Assembly (NCBI GenBank): GCA_963693285.1
Contig: OY848917.1
Coordinates: 28,335,745 to 28,399,744 of the forward strand
Direction of reading: 5' to 3'
Source: Xestospongia muta
Taxonomy: Eukaryota > Porifera > Demospongiae > Haplosclerida > Petrosiidae
DNA length: 64,000 nt
A model generated the notes under the pieces. It made no database searches. It had not been told where the DNA came from and saw only the letters and a list, made by a program, of their open reading frames with translations. Made by a program: the position numbers and the translations under genes. This document shows positions 1 through 13,380 of this stretch, piece by piece; position 1 is the stretch's first letter; the number at the start of each line of letters is the position of its first letter.

Positions 1-3000
1 ACAATGCTGTTGTTGACACTAGTGTACCAAATCGTTCGTCTCATGAAACTCACCATTCTGAACAACCACAAGAAAATGGATCGGTACCAACTACAGAACC
101 TTTGTTACATTTTATGTTGCCTCCTCCACCAATTGTGAGTCACAGCTCTATAGCAGAACAAGTTAGTGGAGTAGGAGACACTGTCAAGGAGGGCAGAAAG
201 GAGGAGAGTCACCTCAATGCTGACAATGAATCTGTGAGCAGTAGTTGTACAAGTAGTGACACAGAAGAGGAAGAAGAGTTGACTAAAGAATTGTTACAGG
301 AATGGAGTAAAGAGGTAAATGAGTATGACAATTTTGTTATTAATTACAGACACCTATTTAGTTATAGGTTAGTCTGTTGTTGTCAACTCTTTGCTAATAA
401 ATGAAGTGTATATAGGACTTGTACAGCAATAATGCAGATGTTGGTAGAGCATAATTAGACCTGAGCATGTGTTATGTTAAGAGAGTGAAAAATGCAAAAT
501 GGCTGTTGTGATAAGCATTGAATGCGGTGATGATCTTTTGAATAGAAGTACAGACTGTTCTTTACTAACTAGCACTGCCTTGCATCAAGAGTAGAGTTTC
601 GAGTGGTTTTGAGAACTTTATTAGCAACTGTTGGCTCATGTGGGTTCTGTGACCTGCAATATCTTTGCCGGTTGTACAAGTCCTGTGTGCACTTGTCTCC
701 TAGACCCTCCTCTCTTGGTGAAGGGTTGGCAGTATTATTAATTAAAGATGTTTATGTAGTTATAAGTGTGCATATTACTTATTCAACAAAATAACTAACT
801 AGAAACCTGATTGTCAGGTTGTGTCATGTTGTGAGTACCATGATTAGAATGTGTCCCTGCATAGAATATTTGTGATTGTATGTATCATAGTTGGTAAGAA
901 AGGAGACTATAGATGACAATAGCTGTTACATCAAGTGGTTATGATTGCTTGTTGGTTTTTAGTGTTTGATTCTTCTTCATACATAGCTAAAATATTCATG
1001 TAAGGGCTTGTCTTAAGTCTTTTAGTAGTCACTTTAAACGGGAAATATTAAGATACTGGACAGTAAATGTAATTTAATAAAATCTAATTTACTAGCTTAA
1101 CTATTTTGTTAATGATATTGCTTTTTAAAGTAATTTTTATCGCCATGATAAAATTTGGGTGTGTCTATATTAATTAATGAACATTGTATTGAAATAGTAT
1201 TGATACCGACAATAATTGACAAAAAAGTATCAAAATGGTACCATTCCATGAAGCTGTTAAATGTTCATATGATAACTAATATAGCATATAGTATCCAGTT
1301 AGGTTTGAATAATAATATTTAACCCTCGCCTGGTGACTGTGTGGGTAAGGGTTACAGTACTTACCTTGTGTGTGTGTGTGTCTGTCTGTTCCAAAAGCAC
1401 AGGTGATATGGAGAGTTTATCGCTCCCAGAAAAATTACATTATGCAATTTTCTACATTTTCAATGTGGGAATTTTTCTAAAATGCTTCGTTCTCTCGAGT
1501 TAATACAATTTATTTACTTGGTTTCCACGCTTTTTTGACAGGATTAGTAATAATTATTGTTATGTCATCAGTTTAGGTGGACATATTAAAGGACCTTTCG
1601 GTTTCATAAAGAGCTGTTATACTTTTAAGACTGAAAGTAATTTTGGTACAATATTTGACTTCTGAAATATTTTCTGTTGCAACAACTATAAGTTAGTCAA
1701 GTGACATAGCTAATTAAACAGAGTCTGAAAGGACTGCTATTAGCAAAACAAAATTGTTTATGTAAAATCCATTTTGGTAGACTATCGTCAATTGCCACAC
1801 CTATGGTATAGCTTCCAGCATAACTTACATGTTTTCATAGATATTATGATATTACATTAGTTTGAGACAATCTCTGTCGCTACACCATGTTTTTCTGTAC
1901 AAATTGCCCATGGTATGTTGTATCACATACAGATCAAGCAACTCTCTGTGTATGGCACTTCCTATGTAGAAATTAATATAAATGGAATCACACATGAAGA
2001 ATCATGGCGAACTGACAAAGTTGTGAAGTTTTAAAGAGCATTTTTAACGAAGTAGAAAAATTCTAGGGACAAATCTTTGTGTACCCTTTGTCTTTTATTA
2101 AGGCATTTAATTTTAACAATTGTACGGCCTTGTACCCACGTGTTCAGTGAAAAGAAGGAATGCCTGGTAATTACCATAGATATAATTTCTATAGATTTAT
2201 TGGGAAATAGTTACTCTAAGAATACTTTGTTAACTATGACATAAAATTCCTTTTACCGCAATGTTCAATTATCTATGATGGCTACCTGTAGTGCTGATGG
2301 TAACTTCTCAGATGCTTTACTCTAAGCTCTAAAGGAACTAGGAAGACCAGATCTATTTCTTAAAAAGAGTAGCTCTTATTTATTGAAGCTATATATCAAG
2401 AGAAACTAACCAACTGCTTGAATGCCTATAGGTCTGTAGTAGACTTCTCAAGAGACACAATTTTAAGTTTGCCCTTGAAACAGATATATGAAGAGAGACC
2501 ATCATCTCTAGAAATGGAGACATCTAGTAGATAGTAGAGCAGTTATTCGTAAAGCCCTTTCATTTCAAATCTCAATTATACTGAACAAGTGTATTGTTCT
2601 TTTTGCATTCACCAAATCTCTGTATAATCGACAAACTTGACTGTTTGAAGCCATGCTTAAACTCATGTAGTAAGTAAAACATCATCAATATAAACCCAGC
2701 CCATTGATTTGTCATTTCCTTTAAAATTTTGTAATTATGATGTCATTATATTACATAAATTACAATAATTACGCACATGTGTAACCAGTAGTTACCAGGT
2801 GTTCCTTCCTTTCACCAAACGTCTGGATACAAGGCTAAGCTATGGCAACGAAAACTCTCAGTAACATTGTAATTGTAAAGCAATTGAATATAAAATGTTG
2901 ATTGTTTAAGTTAATCATTTTTACTTACCTAGATTGGGTTAGATGAGGATGTCATTTCCTATAATTTATCACTATTGAACATCCATATAAATGAGGCTGT

Positions 3001-3300
3001 CATATCCTATAATTCATTACTTTATTACATTCATATAAATGAGGATTGAACATCCATATAAATGAGGATGTCATATCCTATAATTCATCACTTTATTACA
3101 TCCATATGAATGAGGATGTCACATATCCTATAATTCATCATTTTTTTACATTCATATAGGTACTGATTGAAGAGCTATTACTTGCCAAACATAAACTAAA
3201 GTCAAAAAAACAAGATCTTAAAGATACAAATACTTACCTTGACAGCTTACTGGCTAAAGTGATGGAACACAACCCAGAACTACTTTTAAGCGATCATTAA
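1..3300 (+). CDS. Rab11 family-interacting protein, C-terminal part (partial, two exons)
   Basis: Partial gene entering from the left edge. Exon A runs from the window start (reading frame from base 3) to 314, with donor GAG|GTAAAT in phase 0. Exon B is 3160-3300, after acceptor TTCATATAG, ending in TAA. Exon A encodes a low-complexity stretch rich in Ser, Glu and Pro (PPPPIV, then TSSDTEEEEEL). Exon B encodes a short amphipathic helix with LIEELLLAKHKLKSKK, then TYLDSLLAKVMEHNPELL. This matches the C-terminal Rab-binding domain of Rab11-FIPs, where a coiled coil ends in a Y-[ILV]-D-x-L-L-x-[RK]-V-M-E-x-x-P motif that docks Rab11/Rab25. Family members are recycling-endosome adaptors; class I members also have an N-terminal C2 domain, which would lie outside the window. 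The call rests on this terminal motif only. Confidence 0.72.
1320..1400 (+). repeat. CCTCGC / GT-microsatellite repeat fragment
   Basis: Reads TAACCCTCGCCTGG, then a run of GT followed by CTGTCTG. It resembles the end of the GT-microsatellite repeat found at 22139-22980 and 56401-57990, but is much shorter and diverged. Probably a remnant of a related family. Confidence 0.4.
2938..3157 (+). repeat. About 50-bp tandem repeat abutting the splice acceptor
   Basis: Four imperfect copies of a unit of the form GAGGATGTCATATCCTATAA followed by TTCATCACTTTATTACATCC and ATATAAAT. The last unit runs into the acceptor: where earlier copies read CATATAAATGAGG, the final one reads CATATAG|GTACTG, so the 3' splice site looks like a modified repeat copy. 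Confidence 0.75.
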
Positions 3301-3575
3301 TACTTAGAAGTCACCTTTATAAGACACAATGTCATCAATAACTGTCCTTGAAATTTTATGTGTAGAGATTATTTATTTAAGTATGGAAGAATGTAAATTA
3401 TCAGTCATTTGTTTTTAGAGCATCATTGTTCTGTTTTGTTTGTTATAGATTTATTTCATTATGCCATGTACTTGTTATAAATGTGTCTATCAAAGTGTCT
3501 GTTCTGTTCTTTCAATTGTCTCATTTTCTTTTTTTATTACTAAGAAATGACACTGAATATATCATTATGATTGTC
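3301..3575. other. 3' flank of the Rab11-FIP gene
   Basis: AT-rich sequence after the stop codon; probably 3' UTR. No other feature seen. Confidence 0.4.
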
Positions 3576-3960
3576 AAACATAGTAAGTCTTGTGACCAGA
3601 CTCCCACTTGTTTAATATGAGAAAAGGTGTTTGGTGACTTTAGTTCAATTTCTTGGCACTGTGACATTAGAATATGTCAGTCACAGACAATATATGGCAG
3701 ATCCCAGTCAAAGTAATTTGTTCCAGGTAACATAATAGTACTATCTTAGCATCAAGGACTACTTTCAAAAGAACTGTTATTTTACTCTTAATTTTATGTT
3801 CTAATAAATAATTTGTTTGGCGGAAAACATCATAGATTTTGAGCATTGTTATTGGTTGCTTAAATGCCAAGGTTAGTCACTCGACGCCCTTTCCTGCATT
3901 AGTCTCGTGGGGGAGGGGCTGGCTACGCGAGACTATTCCTGCATTAGGTGAGTGGTTGTC
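3576..3960. repeat. Left piece of duplicated segment, copy 1
   Basis: This stretch, starting CAAACATAGTAAGTCTTGTG, is repeated at 27559-27894 with few changes, except that copy 2 lacks about 50 bp. In copy 2 it continues directly into sequence matching 18427 onward; here it stops at the transposon boundary at 3960. It is the downstream flank of the DUF1647 glycosyltransferase gene (minus strand). Confidence 0.9.
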
Positions 3961-3974
3961 ACGTAGTTGAAGTT

Positions 3975-4090
3975 AGCCTCACATTCCTGAGCCTCACATT
4001 CGTAAGAAAACCACATCATAGACATTCCAAACGCCTACTCAGTTGGATCATTTGGAATGTGAGGCTGGAGGCTCGAATGTGAGGCTGGAA
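3975..4090. repeat. Subterminal repeats of the large MULE (left)
   Basis: The motif GCCTCACATTC or its complement GAATGTGAGGC occurs four or five times in both orientations, including an inverted pair around CATTCCAAACG and TTTGGAATGTGAGGC. The same motif appears twice at the right end (18375-18402). Such clusters may bind transposase, but that is inference. Confidence 0.7.
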
Positions 4091-4789
4091 GCAGTGGTTG
4101 CACGTGAAAGAAGGTTTGTGTTTTGAATTTGCTTACATATGAATATGAAAATATCCTTGGCTTACTTCTAGGTTTGGTATATAATGTATGAACTGAGAAT
4201 ATGGCAATCAGGTCAGCTGTGCCAGCTATGTTTCACTCCAAGTACTGAGTAAATAAAGGTAAGTCCTGGATTTAGTACAAAACGAACGACTAACCTAAGA
4301 CTCGTATATCTATCCCTACACCTACAAAGGAGATGTTTTCATTTAAATCAATAGATAACTTGTCTCTGGTGTCCAGATATGAACGTCCAACTGCCAAATG
4401 ATAGTTTCATTACCTCCTAATCAATTGTGATAAGTTTGATCAATGCTTTGTGAGGATTGTAAGAACATGAAATACATGCTAAATCCTGAGTGAGTATAGA
4501 TATTGCTGACTTATATAAAAATATAATTTTCAACAAAGTAGTCATAGCCTCAAGCCTTCACTATAGCCTTGCTATATTATATGGACTACCTAGCAATAAG
4601 TATGAGGGATGGTAAGTATTGTTCAATGAGGCAGTAGTTCAATGGCATATTTATATCTGGACACAGACAAATCAGTTTATTAGTTTGACCAGACCTTTCT
4701 CCTAGGGTGGGAGGGGTCAGGCTATGCTAGACTAAGCATACATGCCCCAAAATATAGCTAGGTCTAGATATTTTAATAGCAAATAGCAC

Positions 4790-7700
4790 ATGTGAATATG
4801 ATTTATACGATCAACTGTACACCTTAATAGGTTAGCAAAAATAAATTTTTCAACATTTTTCGTTTTTGCTGGGCGGAGACACCCCACCTACTCTTGCAAT
4901 GGTCTCGACTGCATTTGTTTTTAGAAATTACATGTGAATATGATTAATACGATCAGCTGTACACTTTAACAGCTCAGCAAAAATAAATTTTTCAACATTT
5001 TTCGTTTTTGCTGGGCGGAGACACCCCACCTACTCTTGCAATGGTCTTGACTGCATTTGTCTTTAGAAATTACATGTGAATATGATTAATACGATCAGCT
5101 GTACACTTTAACAGCTCAGCAAAAATAAATTTTTCAACATTTTTCGTTTTTGCTGGGCGGAGACACCCCACCTACTCATGCAATGGTCTCGACTGCATTT
5201 GTCTGTGGAAATTACATGTGAATATGATTAATACGATCAACTGTTCACTTTAAAAGCTCAGCAAAAATAATTTTTTTAACATTTTTCGTTTTTGCTGGGT
5301 GGAGACACCCCACCTACTCTTGAAATGGTCTCGACTGCATTTGTCTTTTAAAAATACATGTGAATATGATTATTACGATCAACTGTACACCTTAATAGCT
5401 CAGCAAAAATAAAATTTTTAACATTTTTCGTTTTTGCTGGGTGGAGACACCCCACCTACTCTTGCAATGGTCTCGACTGCATTTGTTTTTTAAAAATACA
5501 TGTGAATATGATTATTACGATCAACTGTACACCTTAATAGCTCAGCAAAAATAAATTTTTTCAACATTTTTCGTTTTTGCTGGGTGGAGACACCCCACCT
5601 ACTCTTGAAATGGTCTCGACTGCATTTGTCTTTTGAAAATACATGTGAATATGATTATTACGATCAACTGTACACTTTAACAGCTCAGCAAAAATAAAAT
5701 TTTCAACATTTTTCGTTTTTGCTGGGTGGAGACACCCCACCCACTCTTGCAATGGTCTCGACTGCATTTGTCTTTAGAAAATACATGTGAATATGATTAT
5801 TACAATCCACTATACACCTTAATAGCTCAGCAAAAATAAAATTTTCAACATTTTTCGTTTTTGCTGGGTGGAGACACCCCACCTTCTCTTGCAATGGTCT
5901 CGACTGCATTTGTCTTTTAAAAATACATGTGAATATGATTATTACGATCAACTGTACACCTTAATAGCTCAGCAAAAATAAATCTCTTCAACATTTTTCG
6001 TTTTTGCTGGGTGGAGACACCCCACCTACTCTTGAAATGGTCTCGACTGCATTTGTCTTTTGAAAATACATGTGAATATGATTAATTCGATCAGCTGTAT
6101 ACTTTAACAGCTCAGCAAAAATACATTTTTCAACATTTTTCATTTTTGCTGGGTGGAGACACCCCACCTACTCTTGAAATGGTCTCGACTGCAATTGTCT
6201 ATTGAAAATACATGTGAATATGATTAATACGATCAACTGTACACTTTAACAGCTCAGCAAAAATAAAATTTTCAACATTTTTCGTTTTTGCTGGGTGGAG
6301 ACACCCCACCCACTCTTGCAATGGTCTCGACTGCATTTGTCTTTAGAAAGTACATGTGAATATGATTAATACCATCCACTGTACACCTTAATAGCTTAGC
6401 AAAAATAAATTTTTTTACATTTTTCGTTTTTGCTGGGCGGAGACACCCCACCTACTCTTGAAATGGTCTCGACTGCATTTGTCTTTTGAAAATACATGTG
6501 AATATGATTATTACGATCCACTATACACCTTAATAGCTCAGCAAAAATAAATTTTTTAACATTTTTCGTTTTTGCTGGGTGGAGACACCCCACCTACTCT
6601 TGAAATGGTCTCGACTGCATTTGTCTTTAGAAAATACATGTGAATATGATTATTACAATCCACTATACACCTTAATAGCTCAGCAAAAATAAAATTTTCA
6701 ACATTTTTCGTTTTTGCTGGGTGGAGACACCCCACCTTCTCTTGCAATGGTCTCGACTGCATTTGTCTTTTAAAAATACATGTGAATATGATTATTACGA
6801 TCAACTGTACACCTTAATAGCTCAGCAAAAATAAATTTTTTCAACATTTTTCATTTTTGCTGGGCGGAGACACCCCACCTACTCTTGAAATGGTCTCGAC
6901 TGCATTCGTCTTTTAAAAATACATGTGAATATGATTAATACGATCAGCTGTATACTTTAACAGCTCAGCAAAAATACATTTTTCAACATTTTTCGTTTTT
7001 GCTGGGTGGAGACACCCCACCTACTCTTGAAATGGTCTCGACTGCATTTGTCTTTAGAAAATACATGTGAATATGATTATTACGATCCACTATACACCTT
7101 AATAGCTCAGCAAAAATAAATTTTTTAACATTTTTCATTTTTGCTGGGCGGAGACACCCCACCTACTCTTGAAATGGTCTCGACTGCATTTGTCTTTAGA
7201 AAATACATGTGAATATGATTAATACGATCAACTGTACAATTTAACAGCTCAGCAAAAATAAAATTTCCCAACATTTTTCGTTTTTGCTGGGTGGAGACAC
7301 CCCACCTACTCTTGAAATGGTCTCGACTGCAATTGTTTTTTGAAAGTACATGTGAATATGATTAATACCATCCACTGTACACCTTAATAGCTTAGCAAAA
7401 ATAAATTTTTCAACATTTTTCGTTTTTGCTGGGCGGAGACACCCCACCTTCTCTTGCAATGGTCTCGACTGCATTTGTCTATTGAAAATACATGTGACTG
7501 TAATTAATTCAATCAACTGTATACTTTAATAACTCAGCAAAAATAAATTTTTCAACATTTTTCGTTTTTGCTGGGTGGAGACACCCCACCTACTCTTGCA
7601 ATGGTCTCGACTGCATTTGTCTTTTGAAAATACATGTGAATATGATTATTACGATCCACTATACACCTTAATAGCTCAGCAAAAATAAATTTTTTAACAT

Positions 7701-9275
7701 TTTTCGTTTTTGCTGGGCGGAGACACCCCACCTACTCTTGAAATGGTCTCGACTGCATTTTCTTTAGAAAATACATGTGAATATGATTAATACGATCAAC
7801 TGTACACTTTAACAGCTCAGCAAAAATAAAATTTTCCAACATTTTTCGTTTTTGCTGGGTGGAGACACCCCACCTACTCTTGAAATGGTCTCGACTGCAA
7901 TTGTTTTTTGAAAGTACATGTGAATATGATTAATACCATCCACTGTACACCTTAATAGCTTAGCAAAAATAAATTTTTCAACATTTTTCGTTTTTGCTGG
8001 GCGGAGACACCCCACCTTCTCTTGCAATGGTCTCGACTGCATTTGTCTATTGAAAATACATGTGACTGTAATTAATTCAATCAACTGTATACTTTAATAA
8101 CTCAGCAAAAATAAATTTTTCAACATTTTTCGTTTTTGCTGGGTGGAGACACCCCACCTACTCTTGCAATGGTCTCGACTGCATTTGTCTTTTGAAAATA
8201 CATGTGAATATGATTATTACGATCCACTATACACCTTAATAGCTCAGCAAAAATAAATTTTTTAACATTTTTCGTTTTTGCTGGGCGGAGACACCCCACC
8301 TACTCTTGAAATGGTCTCGACTGCATTTTCTTTAGAAAATACATGTGAATATGATTAATACGATCAACTGTACACTTTAACAGCTCAGCAAAAATAAAAT
8401 TTTCCAACATTTTTCGTTTTTGCTGGGTGGAGACACCCCACCTACTCTTGAAATGGTCTCGACTGCATTTGTCTTTAGAAAATACATGTGAATATGATTA
8501 TTACGATCCACTATACACCTTAATAGCTCAGCAAAAATAAATTTTTTAACATTTTTCATTTTTGCTGGGCGGAGACACCCCACCTACTCTTGAAATGGTC
8601 TCGACTGCATTTGTCTTTAGAAAATACATGTGAATATGATTAATACGATCAACTGTACACTTTAATAGCTCAGCAAAAATAAAATTTTCCAACATTTTTC
8701 GTTTTTGCTGGGTGGAGACACCCCACCTACTCTTGAAATGGTCTCGACTGCAATTGTTTTTTGAAAGTACATGTGAATATGATTAAACCATCCACTGTAC
8801 ACCTTAATAGCTTAGCAAAAATAAATTTTTCAACATTTTTCGTTTTTGCTGGGCGGAGACACCCCACCTTCTCTTGCAATGGTCTCGACTGCATTTGTCT
8901 ATTGAAAATACATGTGACTGTAATTAATTCAATCAACTGTATACTTTAATAACTCAGCAAAAATAAATTTTTCAACATTTTTCGTTTTTGCTGGGCGGAG
9001 ACACCCCACCTACTCTTGCAATGGTCTCGACTGCAATTGTCTATTGAAAATACATGTGACTGTAATTAATTCAATCAACTGTATACTTTAATTACTCAGC
9101 AAAAATAAATTTTTCAACATTTTTCGTTTTTAATGTGCGGAGACACCCCACTTACTCTTGCAATGGTCTCGACTGCATTTATGTTTACAAAATACATGTG
9201 AATATGATTAATACGATCAATTGTACACTTTAATAGCTCAGCAAAAATTAAATGTTTCAACATTTTTTCATTTGA
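4790..9275 (+). repeat. 142-bp satellite array with higher-order structure
   Basis: About 31 head-to-tail copies of a 142-bp unit; the marker GGTCTCGACTGCA recurs at 4901, 5043, 5185 and 5327, exactly 142 bp apart. Units share AGCAAAAATAAATTTTTCAA, CATTTTTCGTTTTTGCTGGG and GGAGACACCCCACC. Higher-order periods are present: blocks at 7241, 7809 and 8377 repeat every 568 bp (4 x 142), and blocks at 5703 and 6556 lie 853 bp apart (about 6 x 142). Small open frames inside are a by-product of the repeat; I see no gene. Inverted, diverged units near 16310-16380 and 17690-17920 show that the unit belongs to the transposon's subterminal sequence. Confidence 0.95.
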
Positions 9276-9279
9276 TTGA

Positions 9280-9880
9280 AGAACTTTAATAGTTACAAAA
9301 TGTTTTCTGATGTACATATGAAAACTTTAAATAACAATATAGTTAGGAGGATGACATATCTCTTAACAAGTATGCCTTCACTGCTTCTTTGTAATTTATT
9401 TTAAACCTCTCCATTAATAGAGCAGTAAGTACCTATATATTTGAATCAATAATTATAGTAGACTGATACAGACAATACCTCTGGCCAGACTATTGTTTTT
9501 GTGAAGTCTGACAGAAAATATATTGGTTGCTGCTTTATATCACTCTCTATTCCCTTTAGATAGTGCTCAACTTCTAGCAACTATAACCACTTTTTGATTA
9601 TGCATGCCATTCATTGTTACCATATCATCCAGAGTGATTGGCTATTTGTCATTAAACCTCTTTATTGTAAGTGTCCTATGCTTGATCTAATCACTGTGGC
9701 ATACATTCAAGTACAGTTGTTTTATTGTTGTCTGTTAAATATTAGAAATTTATATACATGTTTTAAACTAAACTTACTTCATGTTTTTTGAGAGTGGACC
9801 TTATGAAGGTTCTTGTAAATATACAATCTCTGATAAAAAGGGAAACATAGGACATAGTTACCTTTCACTCATTATAACTT
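9280..9880. other. Spacer after the satellite
   Basis: AT-rich sequence inside the large transposon. I see no coding exon or repeat that I can name. Confidence 0.4.
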
Positions 9881-11650
9881 ACTCATCGCTTTCTTCTCTT
9901 TCAAGGTTGGGATGCGTGGCTATGAAAAACTGTTCTCCCCAATATCTGTCACTGCTGTAGAGCTCATCACAGTGTACATTTGGTTTATTATAATATGTTG
10001 GTACTAGTGCTCCTGAACATCTTGGATCTTCTAAATAGAACAATGTGTTCATACAAAATGGAAAGGTAATAGCTTAAATTAAGGTACCTTGAATAGGCAT
10101 GTAATTATCTTGTTCATCTATTTCTGGTGTATGTAAATGTTTGATAAAAAACAAGATTATTATTGAAAAAATCATCACTGTTTTAGAAGGTACTGACTTC
10201 ACAGACAAACACTGACTAGAGCTACAAATATTATATAAGTAGCAACAGTGTCTGTTAGGGTTTCTATGACTATGGAACACCAGAGAATCAAGCTAGTTAT
10301 AAACTAATAAGTTGTTTAAAATAATCATAGGATTGCCTGGCACACACAACATGTTGCACATGCCAGACAGAATAAATAATACATAGGTTTGTTCCGTGTA
10401 CCTGGCTCAACATGCCTCATTACAGCTTTCAAATACTCTGGAAACTCCTTTAGTGATTCCTTGTCTATATTAGCCACTAAACAGCTACATTGATATAAGT
10501 TGCCTATATCATTTTTATAAAGGTCAAATACCTAGTATTCAGTATCCAATTCTTGACAGTATTGTACTGTAGAGGATGGGTGAGTTATAAAATTACAAAC
10601 AGAAGTGTCGTAGTTACTTTTTCTTGATTGTACACTACTCCAAGGATAGACCCAAAATGCTAATATGGTTGGTTTTTGATGACTGTTTAGTAAATATGGA
10701 ATTACCTTGCAAAGTTCATTATTTTCCCTGTTTTCATCACTCTTGCACTTAAGATAGGCAATGTTAATTTTTTCGATTATATTCAATGCTTACTTTGATT
10801 TCTTGAATGCTCCATTTGCTAAGTACTCTCTTTTCATTGTCCCTGGAGCATTTCCATGTCGCCACTGCTTTTCTAATTATTTTTTAAATTTTCTCACACT
10901 GTTAAATAATTTAGTTTCTATTGTTACCTGAATGTATTGACAAGTTTTTCTCCTCAATTATGAATATCTTTGTCATGATTGAGGTTATACACAATTACAG
11001 TTTTCATTGTAGGATAGGAATACTGTTTCATATACACAATTGTATCTATGCTAAAACTACATGTTTGATTACTTACAAGTAAGAAGCCATCTTCCAATGC
11101 TGGGCAGAAGATTATGTACACATCATTACTTTGATTCTATTTTTAGGTAATGATATTACATCTAAAATAAATGAGTAGTGTGTCACCTTCATATTGAAGC
11201 ACGGATTGTAATAATCAAAGATCTCATTTTTCTCCTTATCCATACATAGTAGGATGTCTGCACTGTCTACTATTTCAGCGAAACCTTTAACATCCTTTTA
11301 AAGAAATCTGTGTCAATAAATGTTACTTGTTTGTGTTACCTACTGGATCGTGTTCACTAAAATTTTTATTATTCAGTGTTGTAAGGACATGCAGGAAGAA
11401 GTGTACAATCTGCATTTTGTTAGAAGATGTAATGTTATTTTCAAGCTGTTATTATACCTCATATGACAGTGCTGTTTTATCATCCAGTAGATCTTGGAGT
11501 CCTGTCATTGTCAGTTTGGCATTACCAACTGACATCACAAAGTTGTCACATGCATCACCAAGTGTAACATTGCCAACTGACATTAGAGCATTAGCACCAG
11601 ATAAATTTTTGTCAGTTGAAATCACCATTAGTTCTTTTTGATTGACATTA
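9880..11650 (-). pseudogene. Decayed exons inside the large MULE, possibly of a C48 (Ulp1-like) peptidase
   Basis: Several short minus-strand open stretches bounded by plausible splice sites. One (about 11460-11640) encodes DNFVMSVGNAKLTMTGLQDLL, recalling the start of Ulp1-type C48 peptidase domains. Another (about 11090-11150) gives DVYIIFCPALEDGFLL. A third (10532-10786) has QSRKSNYDTSVCNF, which loosely resembles the Q-x(n)-N-x-D-C-G-V-x-V-C block. The catalytic His-Trp pair and the catalytic Cys are not seen. Other exons at about 10400-10490 and 9890-10025 encode GNLYQCSCLVAN and RYWGEQFFIATHPN and are not recognised. MULEs carrying C48 peptidases are known in other lineages, which is why the idea is offered; it is weak. 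Confidence 0.25.
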
Positions 11651-13310
11651 AGTTTGCTAGAAATTTTTATTGCAGTTACCTTTACTTGTAGTTAACTCTA
11701 TATATATTATCTTTCTGGCCTTCTTCGTGTCCAACTATAACCATTGCAAATACATTGAATAGGAAAAAATATAAATTCACTTGTGTAAATGTCATTTTTT
11801 GTCTGTTCACAAAACATTTTGCTGCCTGTAATGTATGGACATTGTTATACAGTTTTCCACGTTATGTATTACCATGCACAAGAAAACTCCACAGTCTGTT
11901 CCATTATATCGCATGGGACTTTTAATTTTCTAATTGAAGGAAAGAAAGTTTCATTATAATTTGTGTTCAACTTTATGTGTTCTTACTTTGGAATTGCAAT
12001 GACTCCAATCATAAATTGGTAGGTTATGATTGCTTAGTCCACACATGTAATACCTAAAACATCAGTGATGTCAGTAGTTCATACATGGACTAACCAAATG
12101 TTATTTACAATATGAGGACAAGATTGATACAAACTGTCAATTTCATATATAGTCTTAGCATTTATATCAACAACCTGTGTATGCATGTTTTAGTTATGAG
12201 GTCATATATTACAATGCTTTGATTTACTATTAATATCCAGTGCTGAGGTAAATGAACTGGAAATAGAACAAAGTCATATGATGATAAGTCTTGATTCTGT
12301 TGGAAGGAAATCCTATGCAGCTTACAGTAGAGAGCATTACCTTAGACATATTAGTGACTGCATCATATCCTCTTGCTCTTAAAATTGGTATGAAAGTTGG
12401 ATCGATTACCCATACCTTTATGTCATGCTGTGTTTTAGACTAAGTAATAATCAATTTAGTCAAAATAAAAACACTACCCTCTGGACAAATTGTGAAATTG
12501 CTTTCAGATAATCCACTATGACCTATGTGCATACATAAATATATACAGTATTAATTATACAAACTACTTACATCTGATGACAGCCAATTTCCTGGGGCTA
12601 AAGACCTATACTTTTCATGTTTTTTGACATCATTCCAATCCTGTATTGAAACTAAAATTTAAAAAAAGGGAATTGTGCAAGTTCATCACCTTATCATCAA
12701 CTTGACAATTGCTTACAGATATATGCTATGGAATATAATATATATTTTTAAATTATTAAGATAATTATTAGTTTTTACAGTTTCCCAAGTATCGACCACT
12801 ACTCCACTTTGATAGTCCTCCTGTCACAAAGTGATTACATTTTTATAACCTCTATACATACCATAACTCTTGTTGGTGTTCTGTAAATTGAAAAGTTGAT
12901 TCTTATAACTGTACATGTGCATTCGTGTATATACCTTTTACTCTCCCCCTTTTGAATGGACATGATACATACATCATTATCATCATCCTCTTGTGTTCTA
13001 TAGATATAGATACAGTTTAAACAATTTATGAAAGATTTGTACAAGCATGTACAGATAGATGTATATAAGGACATGTACTTTTTATTGTCACTTTCTTCTA
13101 CAATGATGACATCATCCATATCCGTCTGCTTGCTACATACATTGGTAGTACAACTATCTATACATTGGCAAATAATTACCTTGAGATCAAATTAAATATC
13201 TTTTGGGGGGGGGGGCATCTGAAAATGGCCCCTTTCACCTACAGACAATCTTTTTTTGATCTTTGCCATTTTTCTTGTAACGGTTTGGATTCTTTCGATC
13301 TCTTTATCTT
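11651..13310 (-). other. Inner part of the large MULE, unrecognised possible exons
   Basis: AT-rich, with a few short minus-strand open stretches (for example 12835-13119, containing a run of acidic residues and then TPTRVMV). No known domain. A G-run lies at 13205-13214. Confidence 0.3.
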
Positions 13311-13311
13311 A

Positions 13312-13317
13312 TGTATG

Positions 13318-13375
<58 letters not shown>

Positions 13376-13380
13376 CATAT
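13312..13380. repeat. (TA)n microsatellite, followed by degenerate GATA
   Basis: About 25 TA dinucleotides, followed up to about 13445 by GATA/GATG tetranucleotide runs. Confidence 0.95.

Larger units (their letters stand above)
315..3159 (+). other. Intron of the Rab11-FIP gene (2.85 kb)
   Basis: Long intron compared with the roughly 50-bp introns of other genes here. I see no coding exon in it. It holds a short GT-microsatellite piece at about 1320-1400 and a tandem repeat just before the acceptor. Confidence 0.6.

Noticed and set aside
4790..9275. Series of 60-90 codon open frames on the minus strand across the satellite
   Set aside because: They repeat with the 142-bp unit and its multiples, differ only as the repeat differs, and have no domain; a by-product of the array.
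4790..9275. CRISPR-like array
   Set aside because: The units are contiguous with no unique spacers, and the DNA is animal.
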